DNA from: RGIG3009 sp045653425
Lineage (GTDB): Bacteria; Bacillota; Clostridia; Oscillospirales; Acutalibacteraceae
Reading direction: 5' to 3'
NCBI GenBank assembly: GCA_045653425.1
Contig: JAZOLU010000006.1
Coordinates: 1-64,000, forward strand
DNA: 64,000 nt
The position numbers and the translations under genes are program-made. Below, piece after piece: positions 1-8,021 of this stretch; within the stretch, counting starts at the first letter, position 1, and the number at the start of each line of letters is the position of its first letter. The notes beneath the pieces were generated by a model that searched no databases, had not been told where the DNA came from, and saw only the letters and a list, made by a program, of their open reading frames with translations.

Positions 1-156
1 CTTGCGTTGATTTATATTATATCTACTGATGAAATTGTGTACTTGCTCGTATGTAAACCCATACATTGCTCCAATCTCTCTTAATGTTTTTCCTTGAGCT
101 TTAAGCTCCAATATCTCTCTTTCGTATTCTTTAATATGTCGATAACTTCTTGGCAT
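1..156 (-). CDS. IS3-family transposase OrfA-like helix-turn-helix protein (partial)
   Basis: The first 52 residues are visible and the gene continues past the left edge. The protein starts MPRSYRHIKEYEREILELKA and contains a helix-turn-helix segment (about residues 23-45, with LREIGAMYGFTYEQVHNFI). This resembles the short OrfA proteins that bind IS ends in IS3-type elements. The start at 156 is set by AGGAGG at 169-164, seven bases upstream. That ribosome binding site lies inside a perfect 13-bp hairpin. OrfB with the DDE catalytic domain would be further left and is not seen. Confidence 0.6.
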   Translation of the reverse strand, partial: MPRSYRHIKEYEREILELKAQGKTLREIGAMYGFTYEQVHNFISRYNINQRK

Positions 157-163
157 AAAAAAT

Positions 164-210
164 CCTCCTATGGTAGTTGTTTTAATTCTACCATAGGAGG
201 GTGTTTTTTT
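164..210. promoter_or_regulatory. Hairpin sequestering the transposase RBS, with flanking T-runs
   Basis: The arms CCTCCTATGGTAG (164-176) and CTACCATAGGAGG (188-200) are perfect complements with an 11-nt loop. The arm nearest the transposase contains its Shine-Dalgarno sequence. On the plus strand the stem is followed by seven T (204-210), and on the minus strand by six T (162-157). It can therefore act as a terminator in both directions and would hide the RBS on transcripts that read in from outside. Confidence 0.6.
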
Positions 211-239
211 CTATTGTCCGTTTTTACTGGACTTGTTCA

Positions 240-390
240 ACATATTGTGGGGGGGGTAGCACGAACAACGTGTTTGGGATTTGCGTATGTAGCACCGTGT
301 TATATACTTTTGATTATACCCGATAATGCGGGATTACACAAGTAAAAATACGGTCCTTGTCAAAAAACGCAAAAAAGCGGTGTTTCGCCG
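240..390. other. Intergenic DNA between the IS end and the pyr promoter
   Basis: No gene is supported here. An open frame at 94-345 on the plus strand crosses the IS end and has no RBS. A small CCCG/CGGG hairpin lies near 319-332. Nothing else is recognised. Confidence 0.4.
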
Positions 391-419
391 TTGACAGATG
401 GGTGCTGATGTGATATAAT
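391..419 (+). promoter_or_regulatory. Sigma-A type promoter of the pyr operon
   Basis: Perfect -35 TTGACA (391-396) and -10 TATAAT (414-419) boxes are separated by 17 bases. They lie just upstream of the attenuator that leads into pyrC. Confidence 0.85.
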
Positions 420-435
420 TTGCAGGAAATAAATC

Positions 436-551
436 TTTAAGGACGATACAGAGATATCGGCAAGATTGCGGAATACTTTACGCGGTACGGCGGGGGCTGT
501 GCCGATTTGTTATGTTTTGTCCGCTTTGCCGCTTATGGCAAGGCGTTTTTT
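436..551 (+). promoter_or_regulatory. PyrR-type transcription attenuator
   Basis: A binding hairpin CGATA-CAGAGA-TATCG (444-459) presents the CAGAGA loop typical of PyrR sites. A terminator has arms CGCTTTGCC (522-530, with neighbours) and GGCAAGGCG (537-545) followed by TTTTTT (546-551). The stretch GGCAAGATTGCGG (459-471) next to the binding loop can pair with the left terminator arm as an antiterminator. By analogy with Bacillus, UMP-bound PyrR would hold the loop and let the terminator form. No pyrR gene is in the window. Confidence 0.75.
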
Positions 552-566
552 GCAGAAAGGAGACGG

Positions 567-1781
567 ATGGGAATGGAACTTCGGGCACAACTGGTTGGCT
601 GTGCGGCGTTGCCTTCACTGACTGAGGCGGTGGCAACGTGTTTTTCCCATTCCGCGTTGGGTATGTTTAACGACCCGCGCTATACCGTATTTCCCGGCTT
701 TTGCGATGTGCATGTGCATTTTCGTGAGCCGGGTTTTTCTTATAAAGAGACCATTGCTTCGGGTTGTGCAGCGGCGGCGCACGGCGGGTACACGGCGGTG
801 TGCACGATGCCAAACCTCAGTCCCGTGCCGGACAATGCGGAGCATTTGGCGGCGCAAACGGCACTTATCCGCGAGCAAGCGAGTATGGCGGTGTTGCCGT
901 ACGGTGCCATTACGGTGGAGCAACGGGGGGAACAACTTGCCGCGTTGGAGGAAATGGCACCGGCGGCGGTGGCGTTTTCGGACGACGGGCGCGGGGTGCA
1001 AAGTGCCTCGATGATGCGCGAAGCGATGGTACGCGCGGCGGCGCTGGGCAAGGTGATAGCGGCACATTGTGAGGATAACACCTTGCTGCACGGCGGCTAC
1101 ATTCACGACGGCACTTATGCCGCCGCCCACGGGCATCGCGGTATTTGCAGCGAGAGCGAATGGGGCCCCATTGCGCGGGATTTGGTACTGGCTGAGCAAA
1201 CGGGTTGCGCGTACCACGTGTGCCACATTTCCACGGCGGAGAGTGTGGGGCTTATACGCGAGGCGAAAGCGCGCGGGGTGAACGTGACCTGTGAAACGGC
1301 GCCGCATTACCTGCTGCTGGACGACAGCGATTTGCAGGAAGACGGGCGGTTTAAGATGAACCCGCCGTTGCGCAGTGCCGCCGACCGTGAAGCACTGATT
1401 GCGGGCGTGTGCGACGGTACGATTGATATGATTGCCACCGACCACGCACCCCACTCTGCCGAAGAAAAAGCGCGGGGGTTGGCAGGCAGTGCGTTTGGCG
1501 TTGTGGGGCTGGAAACGGCGTTTTCGGCACTGTATACCGGACTGGTAAAGCCGGGAATACTCACCTTGGAACGGTTGGTGCAGTTGATGGCGGTTCAACC
1601 GCGGGCGCGGTTTGGTATTCCGTACGACGGCTCGTTTACGGTGTGGGATTTGGCGGAGGAACAGGTGGTAGACCCCAAAACGTTCCTCTCGCTGGGGAAA
1701 GCAACCCCGTTTGAGGGGCGGTCGATTTTCGGTAAATGTGTGTTAACGGTGTATAACGGAAAACCCGTGTATTCGGCATAA
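567..1781 (+). CDS. pyrC: Dihydroorotase
   Basis: Catalyses cyclisation of carbamoyl-aspartate to dihydroorotate, the third step of UMP synthesis, in the cytoplasm. The 404-residue protein has the metal-binding DVHVHFREPG motif (47-56), AAHCED (165-170) and IATDHAPH (289-296), all typical of zinc amidohydrolase dihydroorotases. An ATG at 507 is in frame but lies upstream of the attenuator terminator (522-551), so the start must be 567 or 573, both after an AAGGAG at 557-562. With this start only about 46 residues precede the DVHVH motif, fewer than in typical type I enzymes, so the N-terminal sandwich domain is shortened. First gene of the pyr operon. Confidence 0.9.
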   Translation: MGMELRAQLVGCAALPSLTEAVATCFSHSALGMFNDPRYTVFPGFCDVHVHFREPGFSYKETIASGCAAAAHGGYTAVCTMPNLSPVPDNAEHLAAQTALIREQASMAVLPYGAITVEQRGEQLAALEEMAPAAVAFSDDGRGVQSASMMREAMVRAAALGKVIAAHCEDNTLLHGGYIHDGTYAAAHGHRGICSESEWGPIARDLVLAEQTGCAYHVCHISTAESVGLIREAKARGVNVTCETAPHYLLLDDSDLQEDGRFKMNPPLRSAADREALIAGVCDGTIDMIATDHAPHSAEEKARGLAGSAFGVVGLETAFSALYTGLVKPGILTLERLVQLMAVQPRARFGIPYDGSFTVWDLAEEQVVDPKTFLSLGKATPFEGRSIFGKCVLTVYNGKPVYSA

Positions 1782-1795
1782 GGAGGAAATGGATT

Positions 1796-4700
1796 ATGGC
1801 AAAGCGTACAGACATTCACAAGATTTTGATTATTGGTTCCGGTCCGATTGTGATTGGGCAGGCGGCGGAGTTTGACTATGCCGGCACGCAGGCGTGCTTG
1901 GCACTGAAAGAGGAAGGGTACGAGGTGGTGCTGTGCAACTCCAACCCCGCTACCATTATGACCGATACCACCATTGCGGACAAGGTGTATATGGAGCCGC
2001 TGACGTTGGAATACGTTGCTAAAATTTTGCGGTACGAGCGTCCCGATGCGATTGTGCCGGGCATTGGCGGGCAAACCGGTTTGAATTTGGCCATGCAGTT
2101 GGAGAAAAAGGGCATTTTGAAAGAATGCGGCGTGGAACTGCTGGGTACGAGTAGTGAAAGTATTGAACGTGCCGAGGACCGCGAACTGTTTAAGGAGTTG
2201 TGCGAATCCATTGGCGAGCCGACCATTCCTTCGGAAATTACGTACAGCATTGAAGAAGCGGAGAAAGCCGCCGAAAAGATTGGGTATCCCGTGGTGCTGC
2301 GCCCCGCGTTTACGTTGGGCGGTACCGGCGGCGGATTTGCCGAAAACGTGGAAGAATTGCGCGAGATTGGTGCCAATGCGTTCAAACTGTCGCCGGTGCA
2401 TCAAGTGCTTATAGAAAAGAGTGTAAAGGGTTACAAGGAAATTGAGTTTGAGGTAATGCGCGATTCCAACGACAACGCCATTACCATTTGCGGTATGGAA
2501 AACATTGACCCCGTGGGCGTGCATACCGGTGACTCCATTGTGGTGGCACCTATTATGACGCTGAATGACCACGATTTGAAGATGCTCAACGACAGCGCGA
2601 TTAAACTCATTCGTGAGTTGAAAATTGAGGGTGGTTGCAACGTGCAGTTTGCGCTTAACCCGCACACCAGTGAGTATTATTTGATTGAGGTGAACCCGCG
2701 CGTGTCGCGCTCCTCGGCATTGGCTTCCAAAGCCAGCGGTTATCCCATTGCGCGCGTAACCGCCAAAATTGCGGTGGGTATGGCGTTGGAGGAGATTGCC
2801 ATTGCCAACACCACCGCCGCGTTTGAACCGCGGCTGGATTACGTGGTGGCCAAACTGCCGCGGTTTCCGTTTGATAAGTTTGACACCGCCACCAACACGC
2901 TGGGTACGCAGATGAAAGCCACCGGCGAAGTGATGGGTATTGGTTCCAATTTGGAGGAATGTTTGCTCAAATCGGTGCGTTCGTTGGAAATTGGTGCCAG
3001 CCATTTCCACTTACCGAAGTTTGACAGTTTTAGCGACGACGAATTGCGTGCCTATATTGCGGAGTTCCGTGATGACAACATTTTTGCCATAGCGGAATTA
3101 TTGCGCCACGGCGAGAGCGTTGAAAATTTGCATAATATTACGAAAATTACGCCGTTTTTCTTGGAATCCGTTAAGAAAATTGTGGAAATGGAAGTAACCG
3201 TGTGCGCTCACCCCGGCGATATGGACGTGTTGCGCGCCGCCAAGCAGATGGGTTTTGGCGACAAGTTTATTGCGCGGTTGTGGAAGATGAGCGAAACCGA
3301 GGTGTACGAACTGCGCCGCGAGCATAACCTGTTCCCGGTGTATCGTATGGTGGATACCTGCCACACGCAGGCGTATATTCCGTATTTTTACTCCTCCTAC
3401 ACGGGCGAAAACGACTCGCGCCTGACTGACCGCAAAAAAATTGTGGTGTTGGGTGCCGGTCCTATTCGTATTGGACAAGGTGTGGAATTTGACTACTCCA
3501 CCGTGCATGCGGTAATCACCATTAAAAAGGCGGGGTACGAAGCCATTATTATTAACAACAACCCCGAAACCGTATCTACCGACTATACCACGGCGGACAA
3601 GCTCTACTTTGAACCGCTGACGCCGGAAGACGTGATGAACATTGTGGAGTTTGAAAAACCGGAGGGCGTGATTGCCTCGTTGGGTGGGCAGACCGCGATT
3701 AACTTGGCAGAGCCGCTTATGAAACGCGGGGTACGCATTATTGGTACCGATTGCGAAGCGATTGACCGTGCGGAGAACCGCGACCGGTTTGAAAAAATCT
3801 TGGAGGAACTGGGGATTCCGCAGCCGAAAGGTAAGGCAGTGACCCGCATTGAAGACGGCATTGCCGCCGCTGCCGCGATTGGGTATCCGGTGTTGGTGCG
3901 TCCCAGTTTTGTGTTGGGCGGTCGCGCCATGCAGATTGTTGCCAACGAGGAGCAGTTGCGCCATTATCTGCGTACCGCGGTGGCGATTGACGAGGACAAG
4001 CCCGTGTTGGTGGACAAGTATATTCAGGGCAAAGAAGTGGAAATTGATGCCATTTGCGACGGGCGCGACGTGTTTGTGCCCGGCATTATGGAACTGGTGG
4101 AGCGCACCGGTATTCACAGCGGCGACTCCATTAGCGTGTATCCGCCGTTTAGCATCTCTGACCGCGTAAAGGGCGTTTTACTGCAATATGCCAAGAAGTT
4201 GGGACTGGGTATTGGCATTGTGGGACTGTATAACATTCAGTTTATTGTGGACGAGCACGACGACGTGTATATCATTGAGGTAAACCCGCGTTCTTCCCGC
4301 ACGGTGCCGTTCCTTTCCAAAGCCACGGGGTACAGTTTGGCGGACATTGCTACCGAGGTTATCTTGGGCAAGAGCTTGAAAGAACAGGGCATTTTTGATA
4401 TTTACCCGAATGAAAAGAACCGCTGGTATGTGAAGGTGCCGGTGTTCTCGTTTAACAAGATTCGCGGGTTGGATGCGTATCTTTCGCCCGAAATGAAATC
4501 TACCGGCGAGGCAATTGGTTACGACGACCAGTTTAACCGCGCGTTATACAAGGCGTTGCAGGCATCGGGTATGCATTTGCAAAACTACGGTACGGTGTTT
4601 GCCACCATTGCGGATAAGGACAAGGAAGAAGCGTTGCCGCTGATTCGTCGGTTCTACAACCTGGGCTTTAACATTCAGGCAACCGAAGGTACGGCGAATT

Positions 4701-4969
4701 TCTTGAAACAAAACGGGATTCGTACCCACGTGTTGGGCAAAATCGGTGACGGCAGTGACGAAATCCCCGACGCGCTGCGGCAGGGTCACATTGCGTATGT
4801 CATTAACACCCGCGACATTGGCTCGGCGGGTCAGGCGAGCGACGGATACCAAATTCGCCGTTTTGCCACCGAAAACAACGTGACCATTTTTACCGCGTTG
4901 GATACGGTGCGGGTGTTGTTGGACGTGTTGGAGGAAACCACGCAGACCATTTCCACCATTGATGCCTAA
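1796..4969 (+). CDS. carB: Carbamoyl-phosphate synthase large subunit
   Basis: Makes carbamoyl phosphate from bicarbonate, ATP and ammonia delivered by the glutaminase subunit CarA. At 1057 residues it has the normal length for the duplicated synthetase. It contains two ATP-grasp halves, with matching openings IGSGPIVIGQAAEFDYAGTQ and LGAGPIRIGQGVEFDYSTVH, and a C-terminal MGS-like regulatory domain from about residue 930. The start is preceded by AAGGAGG. carA normally lies directly upstream, but here pyrC ends 14 bases before this gene and no CarA-like gene is present in the window, so the glutaminase must be encoded elsewhere. The product feeds pyrB at the end of the operon. Confidence 0.97.
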   Translation: MAKRTDIHKILIIGSGPIVIGQAAEFDYAGTQACLALKEEGYEVVLCNSNPATIMTDTTIADKVYMEPLTLEYVAKILRYERPDAIVPGIGGQTGLNLAMQLEKKGILKECGVELLGTSSESIERAEDRELFKELCESIGEPTIPSEITYSIEEAEKAAEKIGYPVVLRPAFTLGGTGGGFAENVEELREIGANAFKLSPVHQVLIEKSVKGYKEIEFEVMRDSNDNAITICGMENIDPVGVHTGDSIVVAPIMTLNDHDLKMLNDSAIKLIRELKIEGGCNVQFALNPHTSEYYLIEVNPRVSRSSALASKASGYPIARVTAKIAVGMALEEIAIANTTAAFEPRLDYVVAKLPRFPFDKFDTATNTLGTQMKATGEVMGIGSNLEECLLKSVRSLEIGASHFHLPKFDSFSDDELRAYIAEFRDDNIFAIAELLRHGESVENLHNITKITPFFLESVKKIVEMEVTVCAHPGDMDVLRAAKQMGFGDKFIARLWKMSETEVYELRREHNLFPVYRMVDTCHTQAYIPYFYSSYTGENDSRLTDRKKIVVLGAGPIRIGQGVEFDYSTVHAVITIKKAGYEAIIINNNPETVSTDYTTADKLYFEPLTPEDVMNIVEFEKPEGVIASLGGQTAINLAEPLMKRGVRIIGTDCEAIDRAENRDRFEKILEELGIPQPKGKAVTRIEDGIAAAAAIGYPVLVRPSFVLGGRAMQIVANEEQLRHYLRTAVAIDEDKPVLVDKYIQGKEVEIDAICDGRDVFVPGIMELVERTGIHSGDSISVYPPFSISDRVKGVLLQYAKKLGLGIGIVGLYNIQFIVDEHDDVYIIEVNPRSSRTVPFLSKATGYSLADIATEVILGKSLKEQGIFDIYPNEKNRWYVKVPVFSFNKIRGLDAYLSPEMKSTGEAIGYDDQFNRALYKALQASGMHLQNYGTVFATIADKDKEEALPLIRRFYNLGFNIQATEGTANFLKQNGIRTHVLGKIGDGSDEIPDALRQGHIAYVINTRDIGSAGQASDGYQIRRFATENNVTIFTALDTVRVLLDVLEETTQTISTIDA

Positions 4970-4987
4970 AAAAGTGAGGAAGCAGGA

Positions 4988-5722
4988 ATGAAACAAGGGT
5001 TGTTTACCATTGCGGAGCACACACCGCTGACCGAAACGGTGTGGCGTATGCGGTTGGAGGGCGATGTGTCTGCCATTACCGCCGCGGGGCAATTCATTAA
5101 TATTCAGTTGGATGGTTTGTTTTTGCGGCGTCCCATTTCCGTGTGTGATTGGGATGAACATTCTGTTACCATCATTTACAAAGTGGTGGGCAAAGGTACG
5201 CGGCAAATGAGCCGTATGGCCGTGGGGGACACGTTGGACGTGCTGACCGGTTTGGGCAACGGATACACGTTGGACAAAGCGGGCGAACGGCCGTTGCTGC
5301 TTGGCGGCGGCGTGGGTGTTCCGCCGTTGTACCGCTTGGCAAAGGAATTGATCGCCGACGGGCGGCAAGTAGCCGTGGTGTTGGGGTTTAACACCAAGGC
5401 CGAAGTGTTTTACGAAGAGGAGTTCCGCGCACTGGGGGCTCGGGTTACCGTTACCACGGCAGATGGCTCGCACGGGGTGCGTGGGTTTGTGACCGACGCG
5501 TTGCCGAGCGAGTATACCTACGTGTACACGTGCGGGCCGGAACCGATGCTGAAAGCGGTGTACGCGGCGAGCACAACCGGTGGGCAGTTTAGTTTTGAGG
5601 AACGAATGGGTTGCGGGTTTGGCGCATGTATGGGTTGCTCCTGCAAGACCATTACCGGCAACAAACGCATTTGCAAAGAAGGACCGGTACTGCAAAAGGA
5701 GGAGATTTTGTGGGAGCGTTGA
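4988..5722 (+). CDS. pyrK: Dihydroorotate dehydrogenase electron-transfer subunit
   Basis: FAD and [2Fe-2S] subunit that passes electrons from PyrD to NAD+ in class 1B dihydroorotate dehydrogenase. The 244-residue protein has the FAD-binding LRRPISVCDW (47-55), a GGGVGVPPLY nucleotide-binding loop (106-115) and the cluster cysteines C209, C214, C217 and C229 in the CGFGACMGC region. Its last 13 bases overlap the proposed pyrD start, as expected for two subunits made in fixed proportion. Confidence 0.95.
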   Translation: MKQGLFTIAEHTPLTETVWRMRLEGDVSAITAAGQFINIQLDGLFLRRPISVCDWDEHSVTIIYKVVGKGTRQMSRMAVGDTLDVLTGLGNGYTLDKAGERPLLLGGGVGVPPLYRLAKELIADGRQVAVVLGFNTKAEVFYEEEFRALGARVTVTTADGSHGVRGFVTDALPSEYTYVYTCGPEPMLKAVYAASTTGGQFSFEERMGCGFGACMGCSCKTITGNKRICKEGPVLQKEEILWER

Positions 5723-6621
5723 GTACGACTTTGTGCGGTATTACGCTGGATAACCCCGTGATTCCCGCCAGCGGTACGTTTGGTTTTGGTTACGAGTTTG
5801 CGGAATTGTATGATATTAACGTGCTGGGTACGTTTTCGTTTAAGGGGACCACGCTGCAACCGCGGTTTGGCAACCCCACGCCCCGTATTGCGGAGTGTAC
5901 GGCGGGAATGATTAACGCGGTGGGGTTGCAAAACCCCGGTGTAGACGCGGTTATTAACAACGAACTGCCGCGGTTGGCGGCGTGTTTTCACAAACCGGTG
6001 ATGGCGAACGTGAGTGGATTTTCGGTGGAGGAATATACCGAGACGTGTCGGCGGTTGGATGCTTGTGAGCAGGTGGGATGGCTGGAAGTGAACGTGAGTT
6101 GTCCCAACGTGCACGGCGGTGGAATGAGTTTTGGCACGTCGCCGGAAGCCGCGGCGCAAGTGACGGCAGCGGTGAAGAAAGTAACAACCAAACCGGTGAT
6201 TATAAAACTTTCGCCCAATGTGACAGACATTGTTGCCATTGCCAAAGCGTGTGAGGCGGCGGGCGCGGACGGCATTAGTTTGATTAACACCTTGCTGGGA
6301 ATGCGCATTGATTTGCGCACGCGCCGCCCCGTGATTGCTAACACGATGGGCGGATTTTCGGGCAGTGCCATTTTTCCGGTGGCGGTGCGTATGGTGTATC
6401 AGGTGGCGCGTGCGGTGAACATTCCCGTGGTGGGAATGGGCGGCGTGAGCAGTGCCGAGGACGTGATTGAAATGATGTTGGCGGGTGCCACCGCCGTACA
6501 GGTGGGTGCCGCCAACTTGGTAGACCCGTTTGCGTGTAAACGCATTATTGAGGAATTACCGACGGTGATGCGGGCGTATGGCATTGACCGTTTGGAGGAT
6601 ATGATAGGGGGAGTTCAGTGA
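5710..6621 (+). CDS. pyrD: Dihydroorotate dehydrogenase, class 1B catalytic subunit
   Basis: FMN enzyme that oxidises dihydroorotate to orotate together with PyrK. The GTG at 5710 is chosen because AAAAGGAGG ends seven bases upstream and the protein then begins MGALSTTLCGITLDNP with the family's usual length (303 residues). An in-frame ATG at 5611 lies deep inside pyrK. The catalytic cysteine of class 1B enzymes is Cys131 in NVSCPNV, and a phosphate-binding glycine-rich GMGGVSS loop follows near residue 238. The gene overlaps pyrK and abuts pyrF with a TGATG junction. Confidence 0.95.
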   Translation: MGALSTTLCGITLDNPVIPASGTFGFGYEFAELYDINVLGTFSFKGTTLQPRFGNPTPRIAECTAGMINAVGLQNPGVDAVINNELPRLAACFHKPVMANVSGFSVEEYTETCRRLDACEQVGWLEVNVSCPNVHGGGMSFGTSPEAAAQVTAAVKKVTTKPVIIKLSPNVTDIVAIAKACEAAGADGISLINTLLGMRIDLRTRRPVIANTMGGFSGSAIFPVAVRMVYQVARAVNIPVVGMGGVSSAEDVIEMMLAGATAVQVGAANLVDPFACKRIIEELPTVMRAYGIDRLEDMIGGVQ

Positions 6622-7319
6622 TGGGTAAGGACGTTATTGTTGCGTGCGATTTTGCGAGTGCCGAGCAAGTGTTTGCGTTTTTGGACAAGTTTACCGGCAA
6701 AAAACCGTTTGTTAAAATTGGCATGGAGTTGTTTTATGCAGAAGGACCGCAGATTGTGCGCGAAATTAAGCGTCGCGGCCACAAAATCTTTTTGGATTTG
6801 AAACTGCACGACATTCCCAACACGGTAAAAAAATCGATGGCGGTGTTATCGCGTTTGGACGTGGATATGACCAACCTGCACGCCGCGGGTACGGTGAGTA
6901 TGATGGAAGCCGCGCTGGAAGGGCTGACCCGCCCCGACGGCACGCGCCCGTTACTGATTGCGGTGACGCAACTGACCTCCACCGACCAGCAACGTATGGA
7001 AAACGACTTGCTTATCCGTGAACCGATTGACAAGGTGGTTATGCACTACGCTCACAACGCCAAAACGGCGGGGTTGGACGGCGTGGTGTGCTCGCCGTTG
7101 GAAGCGGGTGCGGTACACGGCGTGTGCGGCAACGGCTTTTTAACCGTAACGCCCGGTGTGCGTTTTGCCGATGGCGATGTGGGCGACCAAAAACGAGTGA
7201 TGACTCCGGCACAAGCAAAGGAAATTGGTTCGGATTACATTGTGGTGGGCCGCCCCATTACGGCGGCACAAGACCCCGTGGCGGCGTATGAACGCTGCGT
7301 GGCAGAGTTTGTGGACTAA
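6621..7319 (+). CDS. pyrF: Orotidine 5'-phosphate decarboxylase
   Basis: Decarboxylates OMP to UMP, the last step of the pathway. The signature DLKLHDIPNTV, with the catalytic Asp and Lys pair, is at about residues 58-68, and the phosphate loop lies in the C-terminal VVGRPIT segment. The protein has 232 residues. The ATG at 6621 overlaps the pyrD stop by one base and follows AGGGGGAG at good spacing. A GTG one codon earlier is possible and would change little. Confidence 0.95.
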   Translation: MGKDVIVACDFASAEQVFAFLDKFTGKKPFVKIGMELFYAEGPQIVREIKRRGHKIFLDLKLHDIPNTVKKSMAVLSRLDVDMTNLHAAGTVSMMEAALEGLTRPDGTRPLLIAVTQLTSTDQQRMENDLLIREPIDKVVMHYAHNAKTAGLDGVVCSPLEAGAVHGVCGNGFLTVTPGVRFADGDVGDQKRVMTPAQAKEIGSDYIVVGRPITAAQDPVAAYERCVAEFVD

Positions 7320-7343
7320 CAAAAGCGAGAAGGAGACAGGACG

Positions 7344-8000
7344 ATGGAAAACTACAAAAGAGAGTTTATTCAGTTCTTGGAAGGCGCCGGTGTGTTAAAA
7401 TTCGGTGATTTTACGGCAAAAAGCGGCCGCAAGATTCCGTATTTTATTAACGCGGGGGATATTAAAACAGGCGACCAAATTTGCAAATTGGGCGAGTTTT
7501 ACGCCAAAGCGTATTTGGAAAAGTTGGGCAACCAAAAAGCGGTGTTGTACGGCCCTGCTTACAAAGGGATTCCCATTGCGGTGTCGGCGGCGGCAGCGTT
7601 GTCCAAAGAAGGGCTGGACGTTCCGTTTTTCTTTAACCGCAAAGAGGAAAAAGACCACGGCGAAGGCGGCGTGTTTGTGGGATACAAGCCGCAGGCGGGT
7701 GAACAAGTGGTGATTGTGGAAGACGTGATTACCGCCGGTACCGCCATTCGTGAGAGTATGGCGATTTTGTCCGGTTTGACGGATGTGAAAGTGGCGGCGG
7801 TGTTTGTGATGGTGGACCGCAAGGAAAAAGGACAAACCGAGCGTTCTGCTATGGCCGAAGTGGGCGCGGAGTACGGTTTCCCGGTATATTCGGTGGTGGA
7901 TGTGTACGACATTATTGCCTATTTGGAAGAGGATGAAAAGAACGCCGAAAACGTGCAGCGTATTCGTGATTATTTGGCGGTTAACGGTGCCAAGGATTAA
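7344..8000 (+). CDS. pyrE: Orotate phosphoribosyltransferase
   Basis: Transfers ribose 5-phosphate from PRPP to orotate, giving OMP for PyrF. The PRPP loop VVIVEDVITAGTAIRE lies at about residues 127-142 and the substrate loop FFFNRKEEKDHGEGG near 92-106. The protein has 218 residues, normal for the family. It follows pyrF by 24 bases with GAAGGAGA as RBS. Confidence 0.95.
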   Translation: MENYKREFIQFLEGAGVLKFGDFTAKSGRKIPYFINAGDIKTGDQICKLGEFYAKAYLEKLGNQKAVLYGPAYKGIPIAVSAAAALSKEGLDVPFFFNRKEEKDHGEGGVFVGYKPQAGEQVVIVEDVITAGTAIRESMAILSGLTDVKVAAVFVMVDRKEKGQTERSAMAEVGAEYGFPVYSVVDVYDIIAYLEEDEKNAENVQRIRDYLAVNGAKD

Positions 8001-8021
8001 CAAGGAAAGGCGGCTTGCATT

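Larger units (their letters stand above)
1..239 (-). mobile_element. End of an IS3-type insertion sequence (partial)
   Basis: The element runs off the left edge of the window. It carries the start of a leftward orfA-type gene. Its likely right end is at 239, where the minus strand begins TGAACAAGTCCAG, a TG-initial end as in IS3-family terminal repeats. The interval is clearly richer in A and T than the pyrimidine operon beside it, which fits foreign origin. The other end and any target duplication are outside the window, so the family call rests on the 52 visible residues and the end sequence. Confidence 0.6.

Noticed and set aside
94..345. 83-codon plus-strand open frame
   Set aside because: It crosses the IS end, overlaps the transposase on the other strand and has no RBS.
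1595..3010. 471-codon minus-strand open frame opposite carB
   Set aside because: Antisense shadow of a GC-rich gene, rich in His, Arg and Gln, with no recognisable domain. The same holds for long minus frames opposite fhs (19687-21042) and the UPF0210 gene (47187-48968).
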